64,000 bases of DNA. It comes from Amia ocellicauda. Lineage: Eukaryota > Chordata > Actinopteri > Amiiformes > Amiidae. Below, piece after piece: positions 42,945 through 56,564 of the stretch (positions within the stretch are counted from its first letter, which is position 1; every line of letters begins with the position of its first letter). The DNA is taken from assembly GCF_036373705.1 (NCBI RefSeq), contig NC_089855.1, positions 3,868,501-3,932,500 on the forward strand, given 5' to 3'. The translations under genes were made by a program, and so were the position numbers. A model generated the notes under the pieces. It was not told where the DNA came from and ran no database searches. It saw nothing but the letters and a program-made list of their open reading frames with translations.

Positions 42945-43222
42945 CATCCATTTTCAAAACCACTTATCCTGGTGAGGGTCACAGGAGAGCTGGAGCTGGA
43001 AGCTGGAGAACAGGACACCAGACCATCACTGGGCAACACACAGCAATTTAGAGTGACCAATCAATCTAACCCACATGTCTTTGGATAGTGGGAGGAAACC
43101 CACACAGACACAGGGAGAAGATGCAAACTCCACACAGGCAGGCCCCCCAAGCCAGGACTTGAACCCAGGACACCTGGAACTATGAGGCAGTAGTGCTAGC
43201 CAGTGCACCACCCTGGCAGAAG
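42945..43222 (-). repeat. Common fish dispersed repeat
   Basis: Shows the familiar order CATCCATCCATTTTC, CACTTATCCTGGTGAGGGTC, GGAGGAAACCCACACAGACAC, CAAACTCCACACAGGC and GAACCCAGGAC found in many fish genomes. It has no coding capacity. Confidence 0.75.
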
Positions 43223-43639
43223 TGGGTTACAAGCTACAATTATCATACAAACATAATGCAGATCCTTAATATTGAAACATTTTATAATTTAAAAATAATC
43301 GTGAAGTAATTGCTTGATGTCATTGACTCCTCAATTACATTTCTGCAAATAGATTAATAGACTGATTAATATTTAAAGCTCCCCAGTGGAGCTTTGTAAA
43401 CCTAGCGCTCCACCCCATACATCTGCTCTCTCTCATTCATATTGAGCTCTGTCACCTCGTCATTTAAAAATGAATCTCTGCTGTTGGATATTAACAAATG
43501 CCCACTACTTGGCCTGCCATTTTCTGAAGGTAGAGAGGCGGCTTTGCCTTCCTAGCTCTGTATCCCTTCTACCATGGCGATGTCTTGCTTGTTATGTTCA
43601 GTTATTAAGCATCAGCAGTGTTCTGTTTTGTGTCTTCCT

Positions 43640-46265
43640 AGATGAATGAGTGTCGTGCTGGAATTGTGTGTGTATGCGTGCTACGTGAGAGAAACTGCAT
43701 GTTCTAGCAAAGATAATAAAGACGTCCTATATAGTTCAACCTATACAGTTGGTTCCCAGTTATTTATTATAACACAACATTGGCGACAAAGATGGCAGTA
43801 TTTTCATTTGCATTCCTCGCCTCCCTTTCAGCCTGTTCCCTGGACTTGCTGGCTGTTCAGATTTCAGACATACCTGCTTGCACTTGGTCTGGATGATGTG
43901 AGTGATGCCCGCAAACCTGCAATGCTGCTGCACTGCCTGGGAACTGAGGGATAGCACATCTTTGATACCCTGGGTCCTGTTACCACGTACACGGAGGCTG
44001 TCACTGTAATCCAGGTACAATTCGCCACCACACACAGGGTCCTTCTCTGGCGGTTCACTTTCTGTCAGCAAGGCCAGCTGCCAGCTGAGTTTATTCTGCA
44101 ATACGTGGCTGCATTGCTAGAGTTGGTGCTGCATTGTAAATTTGGAGCGCTGCATGATTCAATGATATGGGAATAAATTATTGAAAAAAGGTTTTCTTTG
44201 ACACATATAAAAAAATAAAAATGTAGCATGCCTGTACAGTGCCCCTCCAACTCCTTCAGTGGTTATGGACATGACAGAATTGAGGTCCTAGGCTCCTGCA
44301 CTACAGCACCAGATCTCTGCCCACCTTCTCATTCCACATCACGCGTAAAGGGGCCAACCTCCTGGGCCTCGAACTGTTCATCGCACTGGACTTCTCCTTG
44401 ACTGATAACTGTGGCACAATCATCCTGCAGGTTGTCTCTCCTTGGCAGCAACATTGGCCTGCACTATTTGATGATCTGGGCTGCTTCTCTATCTTCGTCC
44501 ACCAGCCCAAAGTTGACCCTTCAGTGCAGCTAGTTATCAAACCACTGCACCATAATCAGGTCTCTGAGCTGAAACTCCTGCTGGATTCTGGGATCATCTA
44601 ACCCATCAATGCTTCACCCTGTATTTCCAATCTTGTCTTAGCTAAGTAAAAATCTGGGGGACTCTGGGTTTGCGTTGATCTTGGATCAGTGAACATCGCT
44701 ATCATCCCCGACAAGTACCCAGTCCCGCCTACAAAGGGCTTATCACCCTCTTTTATGGCTCCATGATCTTTAGCAAACTGGACTTATGCCAAGGCTACCT
44801 CCAGGTGCCCCTCCCCCCCAGCAGCAGGGACCTTACTGCTTTTGCTACACATGCTAGGGTTTTTCGCTACACCTGCATGCCTTTTGGCCTCAGCTCTGCA
44901 ACTAGCTGTTTCCAAAAGATTATGTCCTCTGTCTTTGTAGGTTTCCCAGGAGTGTCCCTTTATCTTGATGACATCGTGGTGCATGGTCCCAACACCTCAG
45001 TTCACAATGAGCACCTTCTTTAGGTGTTCCGCACACTTGCCCAGCAAAACCTCACGCTCAACGAGTGGCAGTGGCAGAAATTGAGTTTGTGGGGTTCCAC
45101 GTGTCACCACTGCAATCAAATGTGGATGTGATTCACCACATTCCAGAGCCCACATCTGTGGCACAGCTCGCCTCCTTTCTGAGCATGACAGCGTACTACC
45201 TCCATTTCTTGCCACAGTATTCAGCTACAACCTCACCACTGCACCTGCTGCTTAAGAAGGAGGTCCCCTGGGACTAGACCTTGGCCTGCCGGTTAACCAC
45301 TGCACACATCCTGGCACACTTCAACTTTGCCAGCCCCACCTTGCTCACTTGTGACGAATCTGCCATGGCGCTGGGGACCATCTTCTCCCAAACTCAGGAC
45401 GGTGTGGAGAAGCCCATTGCCTTTGCTTCTCGGTGGCGGAGCATGCGGCATTAGCGTGTGTCTGGGCATGTGAACACTGGCACGTGTATCTCTACAGCCA
45501 GATGCTCAGGCACGGGACATAAACCACTCCGGCTATACAGGTGGATGGGCCTTTCACCTGCAGTTCACTCCAGGTCGGGACAATGTGGTGGCGGACCTGC
45601 TGTCCAGATCAGTCATTGTTCCTGACCCTGCTGGCCCAGGACACGGTTGTGCCAAGTGCTGTACATGCACGAGTGCTGGTTATGGCACACAAGGGACACC
45701 TGGGCATTGTTAGGTTGAAGCAGAGGTGTCGGGCCCTTGTGTGGTGGCCTGGTATTGATCATGATATTGAGGCACTGGTCAAGGACTGCACGGCCTGCCT
45801 GGTCAGTGGGAAAACTGGGCAGCCTGCTCCATCACCACTGCAGCCACTCAGCTGCCCTACAGAGCATCTCAGCACACCACCACAGGGGTTTCCGCAGCTT
45901 TGTTAATGACAGGGTGAGAGATACTACTGCCGATGGACAGGTTGCGGCTACCAACAGCTCAGCCTGCACACCTTAGTCCACCAGCATCAACACAGCTTGA
46001 AGCAGAGGTTTGACAAGGCCCATAGAGTAAGACCTCCTACCATACAGGTCTTGGACTGCATCAAAGCTAATCGGCCTCACCACAGCGACTACAACTCTAC
46101 TACTGATATCGATGACAATTCAGTATCCCTGGATATGAAAGTTATTATAGAACAGGCCAGAGCTAAGAGGAATATCTTGAGCAGTATTTTGGGGGTTCTG
46201 GTCCCACAGGGACATATGAATGATGTCTTAAGTGTTGTGAGACTTATATTGTAGCTCTGGAGGGG
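43640..46265 (+). pseudogene. Decayed Ty3/gypsy retrotransposon
   Basis: A tRNA-primer-site-like ATTGGCGACAAAGATGG at about 43786 is followed by a Gag remnant (GLDDVSDARKPAMLLHCLGTEG, 43870-43950). The polymerase remnant is at 44760-45020 (FSKLDLCQGYLQVPL, MPFGLSSATSCFQ, YLDDIVVHG). An RNase H remnant follows, then an integrase zinc-finger part (HKGHLGIVRLKQR, WWPGIDHDIE, CTACLVSGK) at 45660-45830. Frames are broken many times and the integrase core is missing. A purine-rich GGAGGGGAGC before TGTTGG at 46260-46271 may be the start of a lost 3' LTR. Confidence 0.85.
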
Positions 46266-47274
46266 AGCTGTTGGCAATCAAACCCTGCTCTCCCCCCCAT
46301 AGCAGCTACATGGCTGCATCACATGACTGCACTGGCCGGGCTCCAGTCCGGGGCTCGGAGCTCCTAGATCCTCTTCTACGGCTGTGCACATTACAATAGA
46401 ATAATCATGTTCATGTTTCATGTTCATACTGACATATTAAAATGTCATTATATTGTGCTTTAACAATGCCCTTGCAAATAAAGTGTGCTTTTAAATGTTT
46501 TTAAACTGATTTCCTGCATTTTACATTGTTAAATGGAACTCCTAAAAAATGTATATTTTCTCCCCCAATTTATGTTTTTTTTTTTGTTTTGTTTTTTGTA
46601 TGAGGGTGTTCTCAGGGTCCCAAGTCAGGCATCACATTAAAGAAACTGATTCACTCAATTTAAATCAACAGTGATGTCAAAACAATTGGACTCACATGAG
46701 TTAATTCATGTTCATCAATATTATTATTATTATTATCATTGTTATTCATCTTGTTGTTTTCAGTAGTAATCATGGTTTATAAATGTCTAAACCAATACTC
46801 TGTGTGATATCCCCAGCCATAAACAACCCCTGGGTTCAGTTTTTGCCTTTCTTGTGCCCTGAGTCCACTGTCCCCCTGTCCCCCTGTCTCCAGGCCTGCT
46901 ACTCCAGGGCTCCCAGTGCCCTCTGCTCTGGGGCTGCCCGCGATGCTCCTAACAGCTGCAACCAGCTCCTTAATGGGGCCATTAGCCTGCCCCACTGGAC
47001 CAGGAGCAGCCATAAATACAGCAGCTCTCAGCACTCACACTGCTCTCCATGCAGACCTGCCCAGCTCAGAGACAAGGTAAGAGGCTCAGTGTGACGCCAG
47101 CAGGGGGGCCAGTTGCCATTACTGGGAGGAGAGGCGCTGGCTGCACAGGGTGCTGGGACTGGGAGAGGCAGAGTGAGCAGCACAGAGCTATACTGCTGAA
47201 CATTTTATTTTCTTAATCTGTTTGAGTCCCTCTCTGTTCTGGAGTTGGCAGGTATGCGTTAGTGTTTATGTGGG

Positions 47275-47325
47275 ATGGCTGGGGATATCACACAGAGTAT
47301 TGGTTTAGACATTTATAAACCATGA
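47275..47325 (-). repeat. 51-bp inverted copy of 46770-46820 at the LINE 5' junction
   Basis: The 51 bases are the reverse complement of 46770-46820, including the copy-2-specific bases (ACCAATACTC rather than AATAAATACTC). They lie exactly between duplicated host sequence and the L2 fragment. Confidence 0.92.
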
Positions 47326-47827
47326 CCCCTAAGTGTTGGAACAACCTGCCCACCAAAGTCAAAACAGCAGAGTCCTTGACCTCATTCCGGCGCTTACTCA
47401 AGACGTATCTTTTCCGACAGTACTTGTAATATTAGTCCTCTATCCCTGCTAGATAGCACTTCTACGGAGAAGCATTAGGGCCACTTAAGAGAGAAAAAAA
47501 ATATATATATTTTGAGAAAAAAAGTTGAAACTTTTGTGAAAAAAAGTCAAAAGTTTTGAGATTTAAGATGAATTGTGGAAAGGTATAGTGTGCATGTCTG
47601 CTTTCATCACAATGCCTGAGGTGGATAACCTTATTACATTATATTTCAAAATAGGTTTCCACAATAAATAAATGCTTTGCCTCTTAGCACAAAATTATCA
47701 GATCATTATAAGCATTTGAACTTTAAAGAGGCGAAGTCGCAAATTGGGGTTGTTCAGGAGGAAAAAACACACGGATTTAGATTAAGTAACAGCATTTGTG
47801 CATAACGAAATATCAGGCAGTGGAGAA

Positions 47828-48473
47828 ATGCAAGGGTATCGTTGGTTGCATTTGCGTGCCATCCAAAGAGGATTCGTAGTTCAGCAAGACACAATACGCC
47901 AGATTATCAAATTGATTGATCCACAAGGTTTAGGGCGCATCGTCTGAAGCGACGTCGGTACAGTACATCTGGCCCCAATGCACTTTGGCACTTAGATTCC
48001 TATGACAAGTTGAAGCCATACGGTATAGGGATTAATGGATGTATTGACGGATTCAGACGTTTTGTGCTGTGGATGGAATCTTACACCACAAACAACGACC
48101 CAAAAGTTATAGCTGATTACTATATTGAATGCATTACGCGCCTGGGAGGTTGTCCAGAGAGGCTGCGTGCGGACAAATGCAATGAAAATGCATCGAGAGC
48201 ATGCAGATTTTCCTAAGGAGAAATCATACCGATGCTTTTTCAAAATACAAAAGTTTTATTTATGGACATAGCACGGCCAACCAACGTATTGAATCCTGGT
48301 GGGAAATACTGAGAAAGCAGAGTGCGCAGTTCTGGATAAACCTCTTCAAAGGCCTTCAAGATGATGGACACTTCTCTGGAGATTTCTTTGACAAAAGTCT
48401 GATCCAGTTCTGTTTCCTAAACCTTGTCCAGGTAACCCAATTTATAGTTTATTTCAATTATTTTATACTATCC

Positions 48474-48527
<54 letters not shown>

Positions 48528-49104
48528 GAGAAAGAGATAGAAACTTACTGTAAGAAGTATTATTAGCAATCACTTGCAAAGTCATGACTCTGTTAGGCTG
48601 CTATGTCTAGCATAAATATATATTTTTAATGTTATCTATTTATAAAATCGAATAAATATTAATATAAATATTAACCTTATTGTATTTATATTAAATAAAT
48701 GCATAGTGCATCATAAATTAATTCAATTTTACCATATGTAGCCCATTTCAATATTGTATTTTTTTTTCATACAGGAAGAACTTGATGAAGTGGTAAGAAC
48801 ATGGAATTCACACAAGATCAGTCCAAGGCCAGCCCAGGGTATACTTGGAGGTCGCCCAATTGTTATGTACACTGTTCCACAAATATATGGTACAGCGGAG
48901 GACAAGCTAAAGTCTATCGACCAGGAGGAGTTGTCTGTTTGCAGGGAGGAGTGTACCCCAAAGGGCCAGTACCCTTGTGATCAAACAGTCTTTGAACTTT
49001 GCATTCTGCTAATGGAAGAGAATGGGTGGTATGCTCCTGAAGATGCATTTCAAGCTGCTGAATTGTACACTCTCTTAAGAAATGAGATAATACAAAATAT
49101 CTAG
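47828..49104 (+). pseudogene. DDE integrase-like transposase of the 7-kb element
   Basis: Reads MQGYRWLHLRAIQRGF as an N-terminal DNA-binding-like segment. It shifts frame near 47930 and continues with the catalytic core: D in LWHLDSYDKLKPYGIGING, D in RLRADKC and E in STANQRIESWW. A second frameshift lies near 48195. An intron with GT-AG ends (48432-48774, phase 0) separates the last exon (48775-49104, EELDEVVRTWNSHKISP to the C-terminus). The (GT)n run at 48476-48522 lies in the intron. The order and spacing match a full transposase of about 400 residues, inactive by frameshift. Confidence 0.8.
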
Positions 49105-50313
49105 GTGTAAGTTAACATGTTATGTGCACCCAAACATGCAAAAATGCACTCATTTTGGACTTTCTGATGAATGCATCATTGATTAAAGAGATACGTTATA
49201 ATAATACACCCCCGACCACCCACCCAAGGGACACAGGACTGGAAATAGATATCAACACCAAACTTGAGTGGTGCAAACTCACATTTCTGTGAGTTATGTA
49301 GCTATGTATCCTGGTACAAAGGCTTAATCAGCCATGCAGTAATTTGATTAAGTGCTCATTGTGGAGGGTCACTTCTACAATGGAAGATGTGTTTGGTTTT
49401 GCAAACATCATAGAATAACCTTTACTGAGAGAGTGCTGAGACATTGAGACAATAATTGAGTTGCTGTGTTTGTGTATATTGCAAAAATCAGTGTATTAAA
49501 CAGTTCCCATTTGTGTAGTCAGAGCTTGGAAGAGGAAATATGTTACATAAATATACAGATTAATTATCGCTTGATATTATGAATGGAACAGGTAAAACAT
49601 GCAATAACTGTCTTGTATTTCTATAGAGTTCATAAACTTATAGTTCATATCATATTGGAGGCAATGACTTTTTCTTTATGAATACACTAATATAAATAAA
49701 TTACATAATTAATATTTGTCTTTTTCCTACACTTGAAACTTCAAATGAAGCAAACACAAACATATTTGAATTGTTTCATATAGAAAATCCACAGAACACC
49801 ATTGAAGTTGCATATAAACATTTAATACAAAGAACTTGTGAATATCCCAAATTAAGTGTTTTAAAGTCGACAAAATACACTGCCTACAAGTGTATGTAGT
49901 TACAAAAGAAAAATTGTAAATGAGTGTAGCAGTTATCAGTTTGACTTTAGTTGCTAAATGAAAAGATAACTGACCTCATTTCATGACAGCCTAAATAAAG
50001 CTAAATTAAACTTTCCTCAAAGTGAAATGGCCTCACAGCTTGCCAGAGTATTCAAAATGATATAAGTATGCAGGATTTAGATATTCTTGTTTGAGCTAAA
50101 ACACCAACAGTCCAATTTAAACAAAACAAATAGAATGGAAAGTGGAATGCCCTCCTTAGTATAAACATATATAGGCAATGAACGAGAGGGCAAAGGACAA
50201 AATTAAGTATGCAAAACTTAAAGTTTGTTGTTTCACAAGTAAAACAGACAGTGGAACACAATGTTGCTCTTTCAATAAAAGTCTAATTAGGTGTCAAAGT
50301 TCTGTATATTAGG

Positions 50314-53300
50314 TCAGAACCAGAGCTGAATAGCATGAATCAAACTCAAATCAAGCACTGCTTTAAATTCAGCACGGAAATCTGGGAAATTCTGATAGGT
50401 GTCTGCTATTTCTAGGATCCTACCACATGTACGCCCAATGGGGCGTCTTGTGAAATCAGACATCTGTGTGAACTGAATGAGTATTCTGTCACAAGTAATT
50501 AAATCAGATCCTGTCGTGAACCTCAGAAACTTCCCAAGATTCTCTCCATCCATTTCTCTGACATATATTATAAGGTGGTTTTCTACCTCCTTTTGCTTTG
50601 TTGTCAAATCTGCAGGGAATTTCAGCAGTTGAAGTACTTTTGAGGTGTTGGCTTAAGGTTGGCATACATTTCTGAGAGCTTCTCACCATTCAGGGCAATC
50701 TGTGACAGAATCACTTCCCTCCAGCAATCTACCACATACATTGGCTTTTGAACAAGCTCTTTATGAGAAATCTCCACCAGAATCTCTTTAAGATTATCAG
50801 CTGTGACTCTCGTTCGGCATTCATAACTTTCCAGGACTTCCAAAAGTTCATCAAGTTCCACAGAGGAGAAGTCATGCAGAGCTTGTTGGATGATCTGTTG
50901 TTCTTGGGCACTTACAAACTGCAGGAAGCTTTCCAACAGATCGCTGTGCACTATTCCATACAACATTTCTTCCACAAAAGGGGGAGCAAGCTTGATTGGA
51001 AAGTAACAGCAGTCTTGATATCCTTTCAGCATAATTCTGCCAATGGCCTTCCAGACAGTAGCACTGAAATCATGTCTGATGAAAGGGACTTTTAAAGTTG
51101 TTCCAAGTGTGCAACGGTCATAAAACTCTTGCCAGAAACAAGTGTAAACATCCCTCACTACCCCAGAACCACAGCCAGCTTCATCTGAATTATCAGGAAG
51201 TAACCGCCTTATGGACAGTGGTTTGGTCAAAACGGCTGGATCACAGAATGCTTCAATCATGTCATTCAGACAGTTTCCGTGGTGTATGGTTACAAATGTC
51301 GCATACACAGGAGGTGGAGTATCTTGGGACATCTCTTCAAAATTATATGGCAATGTGTCATCTGTGTCTGTTCCATCTTCTCTTTGTGGACCAAAGGTCA
51401 TCTCTGGGTCAGACACATCAAAAGCATGGTCAACAATGGTCTCAATCACAACATTGCTGTGCAATATTTCCGGGTTGTGGCAATCAGTAATGAACGGTAC
51501 TGCTGACAGGACCTGGGCATCAATGATTAGTGGTGTTGGTGGACCATCCTGTGAAAATAACACAGCTCTGCCCAAATCATGATCTTCATGAGTTTGCTCC
51601 TCCTGGTCATCAACTTCACCCTCGTCTTCATGATATTCATTAGAATGGTCCTCTTCTTCATCATCTTTGTGACCACTATCTCCATTAGCATGAGCACTAC
51701 CAGGTTCAGAATCAGAGTCTCCACTGGGCTCTTTTTTGCAGGTTGCTATATAAAAGCGCAATCTAGGAAGCTTGACAGTGTCATATATTGTGCCAATGAA
51801 AATATCCTCATGGACTGTATTTTGTTTGAAATCCCACACTTCAAAATCAAAGTCTGCTTCAAGACCTTTAGTAGACTGTCCATTCGGGAAAAAGAGGCTC
51901 TTTCCCTCTTTAAGTTTTTTATTTAATCCTGCTCTTACGTTCATCCTCACCTTTCTGGTTCCACCCCCTTGTTTAGCCCTAACCTGTCTTGCTTCTTTTC
52001 CATTCTCTCGTTGAATCCATCCTATTTAAATGACTCGAGTATTCGGTTTAGACCTTATCTGGGGTGAATTTTGGATGCAAGTGGATTGAGGTTCTTCCTC
52101 AGCTGATTGCTTTCTCAGTTTCAATTTAGCTTTTAGCTTTTCAAAAAGACCCTGTTTTCTCTTGGACACTGGGTTTTGGTTTCTGCAAAAATTAAAGAGA
52201 GCAATTCTGTTCCCATAGGATGGAAGGTAGTTGGAAAGTGTAGCATGATCCATAAGCAGGATGACATCTTTGTCGATCTGAGGAGCACAAGAAAAGTTAA
52301 CTTTACACTTAGACAATTAATATTTAGCTTTGCTAAATAGTGATTCCTGGAACACAGATGTGTGCAAACTGGAAGTACTATGTACAACTGCTGCTCAAGC
52401 AGAAAATTGGGTCTATAATTTTATGGTATAAAATCAGTATCATCCTTTCCCCATATCATATTATAAAACAACCCAAACTCAGTCCATAACCCAAATCATA
52501 CCTTTTCATCCTCCAGCCGAGTAATCACTTCATCTGCTACACCATGGCCCTGCAAGAAATCTGAGACTGGGATTGGCATGGATCGTGCTGTTAAAACAAT
52601 AACAGGAAGTTATTACAAGTGTCAACATGTAATCAGAGTTGAAAACTTCATACATATATGATCACAGAAATGTGAATGGGGTACTCTTAGATCAATAGAC
52701 CAGGTTTTTTTGGCTATTCCTGAGTCTAGATTAAAATCAAGGAGATTGTGCCTTTGCCGTAAGAGCTCATTGGTCCTTGCTTTTAAATCAAACCTTAAAC
52801 TAATTTTGATAGCCTTGTGTTTTAAAATATCTCAAAGCAAATTGTATTTTAGCAAATTAATGTCACAGGAATGCTTATCCTGTTTTTCACTAAACCATTT
52901 TAGGGCATTCTGAGATGGTGGGAGTGTAACAGATTACTTGGGAGCCTGTAGCTGTACTATGCCACCTTGAGTTTACTGAGGACAAGGAACTACATCATTT
53001 AGTTCCCCAAACAGAACACTTTTATCCAGAAGAAGTGAAGTAATCAAATACCAAAATTGTTCATTACAAAGCTTTAAGTCATAAAACATTGCCATGTCAC
53101 TTCTGCAATAAAACAAGGTGAAAATGATCTTATTCATAACAGGTATATCATATTTTTGTAGTTGAGGTACAAATCCATTTACACCAAAAGAAGGCACAGA
53201 TCAGTTCCTTATAGACAGTACAATTAGGAAGATATTACACAAATAAATCAATATAGTTATAATTAGTTGTAGTAGAATATAGTACACAAATAACCCTGTT

Positions 53301-53546
53301 TATCAGTTTCTTCTAAATAATCAACATTACCAGCTGTATGTTTTCGATTAAACAATGGCAAAACTGCTCACAGAATGCTTGAAAATTAAAATATAAGCCA
53401 GCTGCGTGCACACACTAAAAAACATGCAGACAGTCACGCATTCAGTCCCACCGAGAAGAGAGGCAGTTTAGCAATACAAAGTAAAAAATAAAAAATATTG
53501 TGATAAGTGATAATCGTTATATCAACAACAAAAAACACAATACTAC

Positions 53547-53595
<49 letters not shown>

Positions 53596-53798
53596 CACAC
53601 GTGCACTTGATAACCAAAATACAATATAGGAAGAATAATAAAGACCCTACTACAGGTGTCATGGTGAGTGATTTGAAATTGGATTGACCCGTGAATATGT
53701 TACCTTGTGTTAGAAGTGAATAAAACTGGGCTATAAAACAACAATTAGCAAATTAGCTAGCTACGATAATGTTAGTTTGGTTTACCTGTCGATGCCAT
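50314..53798 (-). pseudogene. SAM/HECT-domain protein carried by the 7-kb element
   Basis: Minus-strand exons: 53798-53786 (MAST plus one base), 52587-52502 and 52277 onward form a SAM-like domain (LEDEK joined to IDKDVILLMDHATL, LPSYGNRIALF). A large exon (51950-50622) begins with a Lys-rich segment, then a long acidic linker, then a HECT-like domain (LSIRRLLPDNSDEAGC, VPFIRHDFSATVWKAIGRI). One base seems missing at about 50635, after which the domain ends in another frame at 50314 (RRPIGRTCGRILEIAD, with a Cys where HECT ligases carry theirs). Related host-annotated proteins in fish are called G2/M-phase E3 ligase-like. Ubiquitin-ligase activity is inferred only. Confidence 0.7.
53551..53593. 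repeat. (AAT)n microsatellite
   Basis: About 43 bases of AAT repeats upstream of the HECT-type gene. Confidence 0.95.
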
Positions 53799-56564
53799 TA
53801 TGGGGAATGTGATTTGTCTGTGGTCCTTCAGTTTCTTTGTTTGTTTTCCTTCACTCTGTTTCTGGGTGATTAAAAAAATAATTACTAAGGCTACTCCTTT
53901 AATCCAGAACAATGTCAATGGGAACAGCAGAAACTAACTAAGCAAAAAATCATAGTTTGTGAAAAAGTAAAACAATGTTTTATACTTTGACGAATGCAAC
54001 TTCACGCCATACCATAGCCCCTCTGGGCTCTAAAATTCACTAGCGATTATGAATCCACCAACATTATTATATTCATAATTAAAGAGAAACTACTTAAATT
54101 TTCACACTCATTCACCAAAGGGCTGCACAGCGCAGGTATTTCAGCAGGTTCTTGTTATTCTTCAAACAGTGGGTTCTTGGGCTTTTCAAAACCACTGCGG
54201 GTTATGCAGCTGATAACACCATATCCACGCTGTTGGTGTTTGAACCTGAACTTTCAAAAAAATGTCTCATGTTTATTTTGACTTTTTTTCTCAAAAGTTT
54301 ATTTCGACTTTAAATCTCAAAACTTTTGACTTTTTTTCTCAAAAGTTTATTTCGACTTTAAATCTCAAAACTTTTGACTTTTTTTCTCAAATGTTTCGAC
54401 TTTTTTTCTCAAAATATATATATTTTTTTTCTCTCTTAAGTGGCCCTAATGCTCTTCCGTACACTTCAGCTTATTATGCTCCTCGCGTTCTTGATTGTTG
54501 TCCTCCTTGCTCCCGTTCCCGTAGCCCTCGTCTGTAACCCCACATCTTGACAGCACTTAGCTTTCACCGTCCAGGATGTAGGAAGTCTCTTACTGTACTT
54601 GTGTAAATTGTAATTGGAATTTGTAAAATGTATTATTTTGAATTGCTATGTTTTAGCTAAGTTGAATTTGTAATGATTGATGCCTTGTACTTCTCTGTAT
54701 TTTTGCACTTATGTTGTAAGTCGCCCTGGATAAGGGTGTCTGCCGAGAAATAAAAAATAATAATGTGTTTTAAACAGCATTATGCATTTTTCGCTACAGC
54801 CTGCTGTGTAATAAACATCTGTATAATCTGTATATTGCTGTTGATTACAGCACAGGTGTGAACAAAGACAGAGCCGACGCTACACTGGATCAGACAGACG
54901 TTCAGATCCCAGAATGCAGTCTGTCAGCCAACATAATAAATAAGAAAACTAGTGTAAGTTAGATTAATAATGTCCTTTCATAATTGTTTCAGGAATGTCT
55001 TATTTTTTAACATTTTATTGCATACCTTGCATTTATTGCATTTTCCTTAATACATACCTAATTACTATTATTTTATTAACCCACATTATAGTCTATATTC
55101 TCTACTATTTATTTTGCACATTTTTAATTGTACGTTGTTATGAATTGTATATATTTGTTTTGCGGATATGTTAAGCAATTTGGTTACATTTGGTTATGCA
55201 TTATATGTTAAAAACAGATGATTATTATAGTATCTCAATAATGCAACCTTTCAAGCTCTAAAAAAGTGATTTTGATTATTAATTAAAGATTATTAATTTA
55301 TTTGAATGTTTTTTGCCAAAAAGCTATTAAAAATATATATTTCTAAGTATGATTGTGTAGAGAGAAGACATACTTTAATGGTTGGCTTCGTCATTGGTAC
55401 AGACTAATTCATAACACATTAATTGGAAAAAACACCACATTATCCAAGCAAACTATTAACATTATTAGTCCCCTCTTATAATCTGCAGTCTGATTAGCTG
55501 TTGGGCATAACTCGCTCCAATGTGCATTCCTGACTGGAATGAGTTGCAATAAAGAATTAAGCTTTATTTGGGAAGGTTTTTTCCTCTCTCAGCTTGATGC
55601 ACTTTTCCCAGTTTCATGTACCTGCCAGTGCAGATGCTGACTTTTTATTTTTAGGGGTACATGTTTTACTGTTGTGATGTTTTCAGTTGTAATGTATTTC
55701 TTTATGCTGTATCTATGCTGCCTCTTGGCCAGGTCAGCATTTTAAATGAGATCTTGTTCTCAATAGTCTAACCTGGTTAAAATAAAGGTTTGAATTGCAT
55801 TGGAATTGAATTGAATTGAATTGAATTGAATTGAGAGGTTCTTTTTGTGGGACCCTGATAATCAACAATAACAAATTGTAAATACAAATGAACCAAACAA
55901 ACAGTACCTAGACACTGTGGTCTGCTGAATACCACTGGATTTGTGCTGCCTAGCCTTATAGTGGCCAACAGGGCCAGAAGTGCTCACTCTGAACGGAAAT
56001 GGGAAAAACTTTTATTTTAATAATATGCTTGTCTCCCGGTACAGACCAGATGCCCCTCATATCCAGCTGCTCTTTGTTGTCTGCTCTTTACTCCTTTACA
56101 CAGATGATATTGTGCTTCAAGACCAACAGCATTAAATTAAACAATATATCACAATATCATGCATGTTTTAAACATTATCACAAAACAATGCAAAATCTTT
56201 GAATTAATTAAAATAGTTATCAGGATGCCATTCCAGACCCTTTAAATCAGAATGACATCACCTAGAATCGTCAGCTTTTTGGGTGAGAACTGTTTCAAAT
56301 GTGAGCTTGCGTAGCACTTCTTGCGACAAAGAAACAACAAAAGAAAAACAAAACAAAACAGAATTGGGTATTTTTGAAAAGTGGAATTTGAAATGTTATA
56401 TATGTATATATATATATATATGATAATTAAGAACATTTTATTTGTGAATAATGTATTTGTATTTCTTTCACAGCAATTATGAACAATTAGGTGTGTACAA
56501 ACTGTTTAAACAAACTGTAAACTTGACTAAATCTGTTGTTCACAGGTATATTTTGTTGTCAGCC

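Larger units (their letters stand above)
47463..54461. mobile_element. 6,999-bp DNA transposon with integrase-like transposase and HECT gene (IS3EU-like)
   Basis: Inverted termini begin TACGGA and continue AGCATTAGGGCCACTTAAG at the left, mirrored at the right (54436-54461). Flanking direct repeats CACTTC lie at 47457-47462 and 54462-54467. The inverted repeats continue inward for about 100 bases of A/T-rich, CAAAAGTTTTGAG-containing sequence, with a roughly 49-base unit repeated at the right end. The element encodes a rightward DDE integrase-like transposase and a leftward SAM/HECT-like protein. Six-base duplication and integrase-type transposase fit the IS3EU superfamily best; that assignment is from memory of the families and is not certain. 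Confidence 0.85.
47326..54763 (+). repeat. L2 LINE 3' end, split by the 7-kb transposon
   Basis: 47326-47462 contains the L2 tail part with CCCCTAAGTGTTGGAACAAC. It resumes at 54462 and ends with AAGTCGCCCTGGATAAGGGTG then TAA-rich bases at about 54763, where the host duplication continues. Confidence 0.85.

Noticed and set aside
48201-48566. Reading frame through the (GT)n run as transposase sequence
   Set aside because: The part after 48431 is intron: a GT donor at 48432 and an AG acceptor at 48774 restore family sequence in phase.
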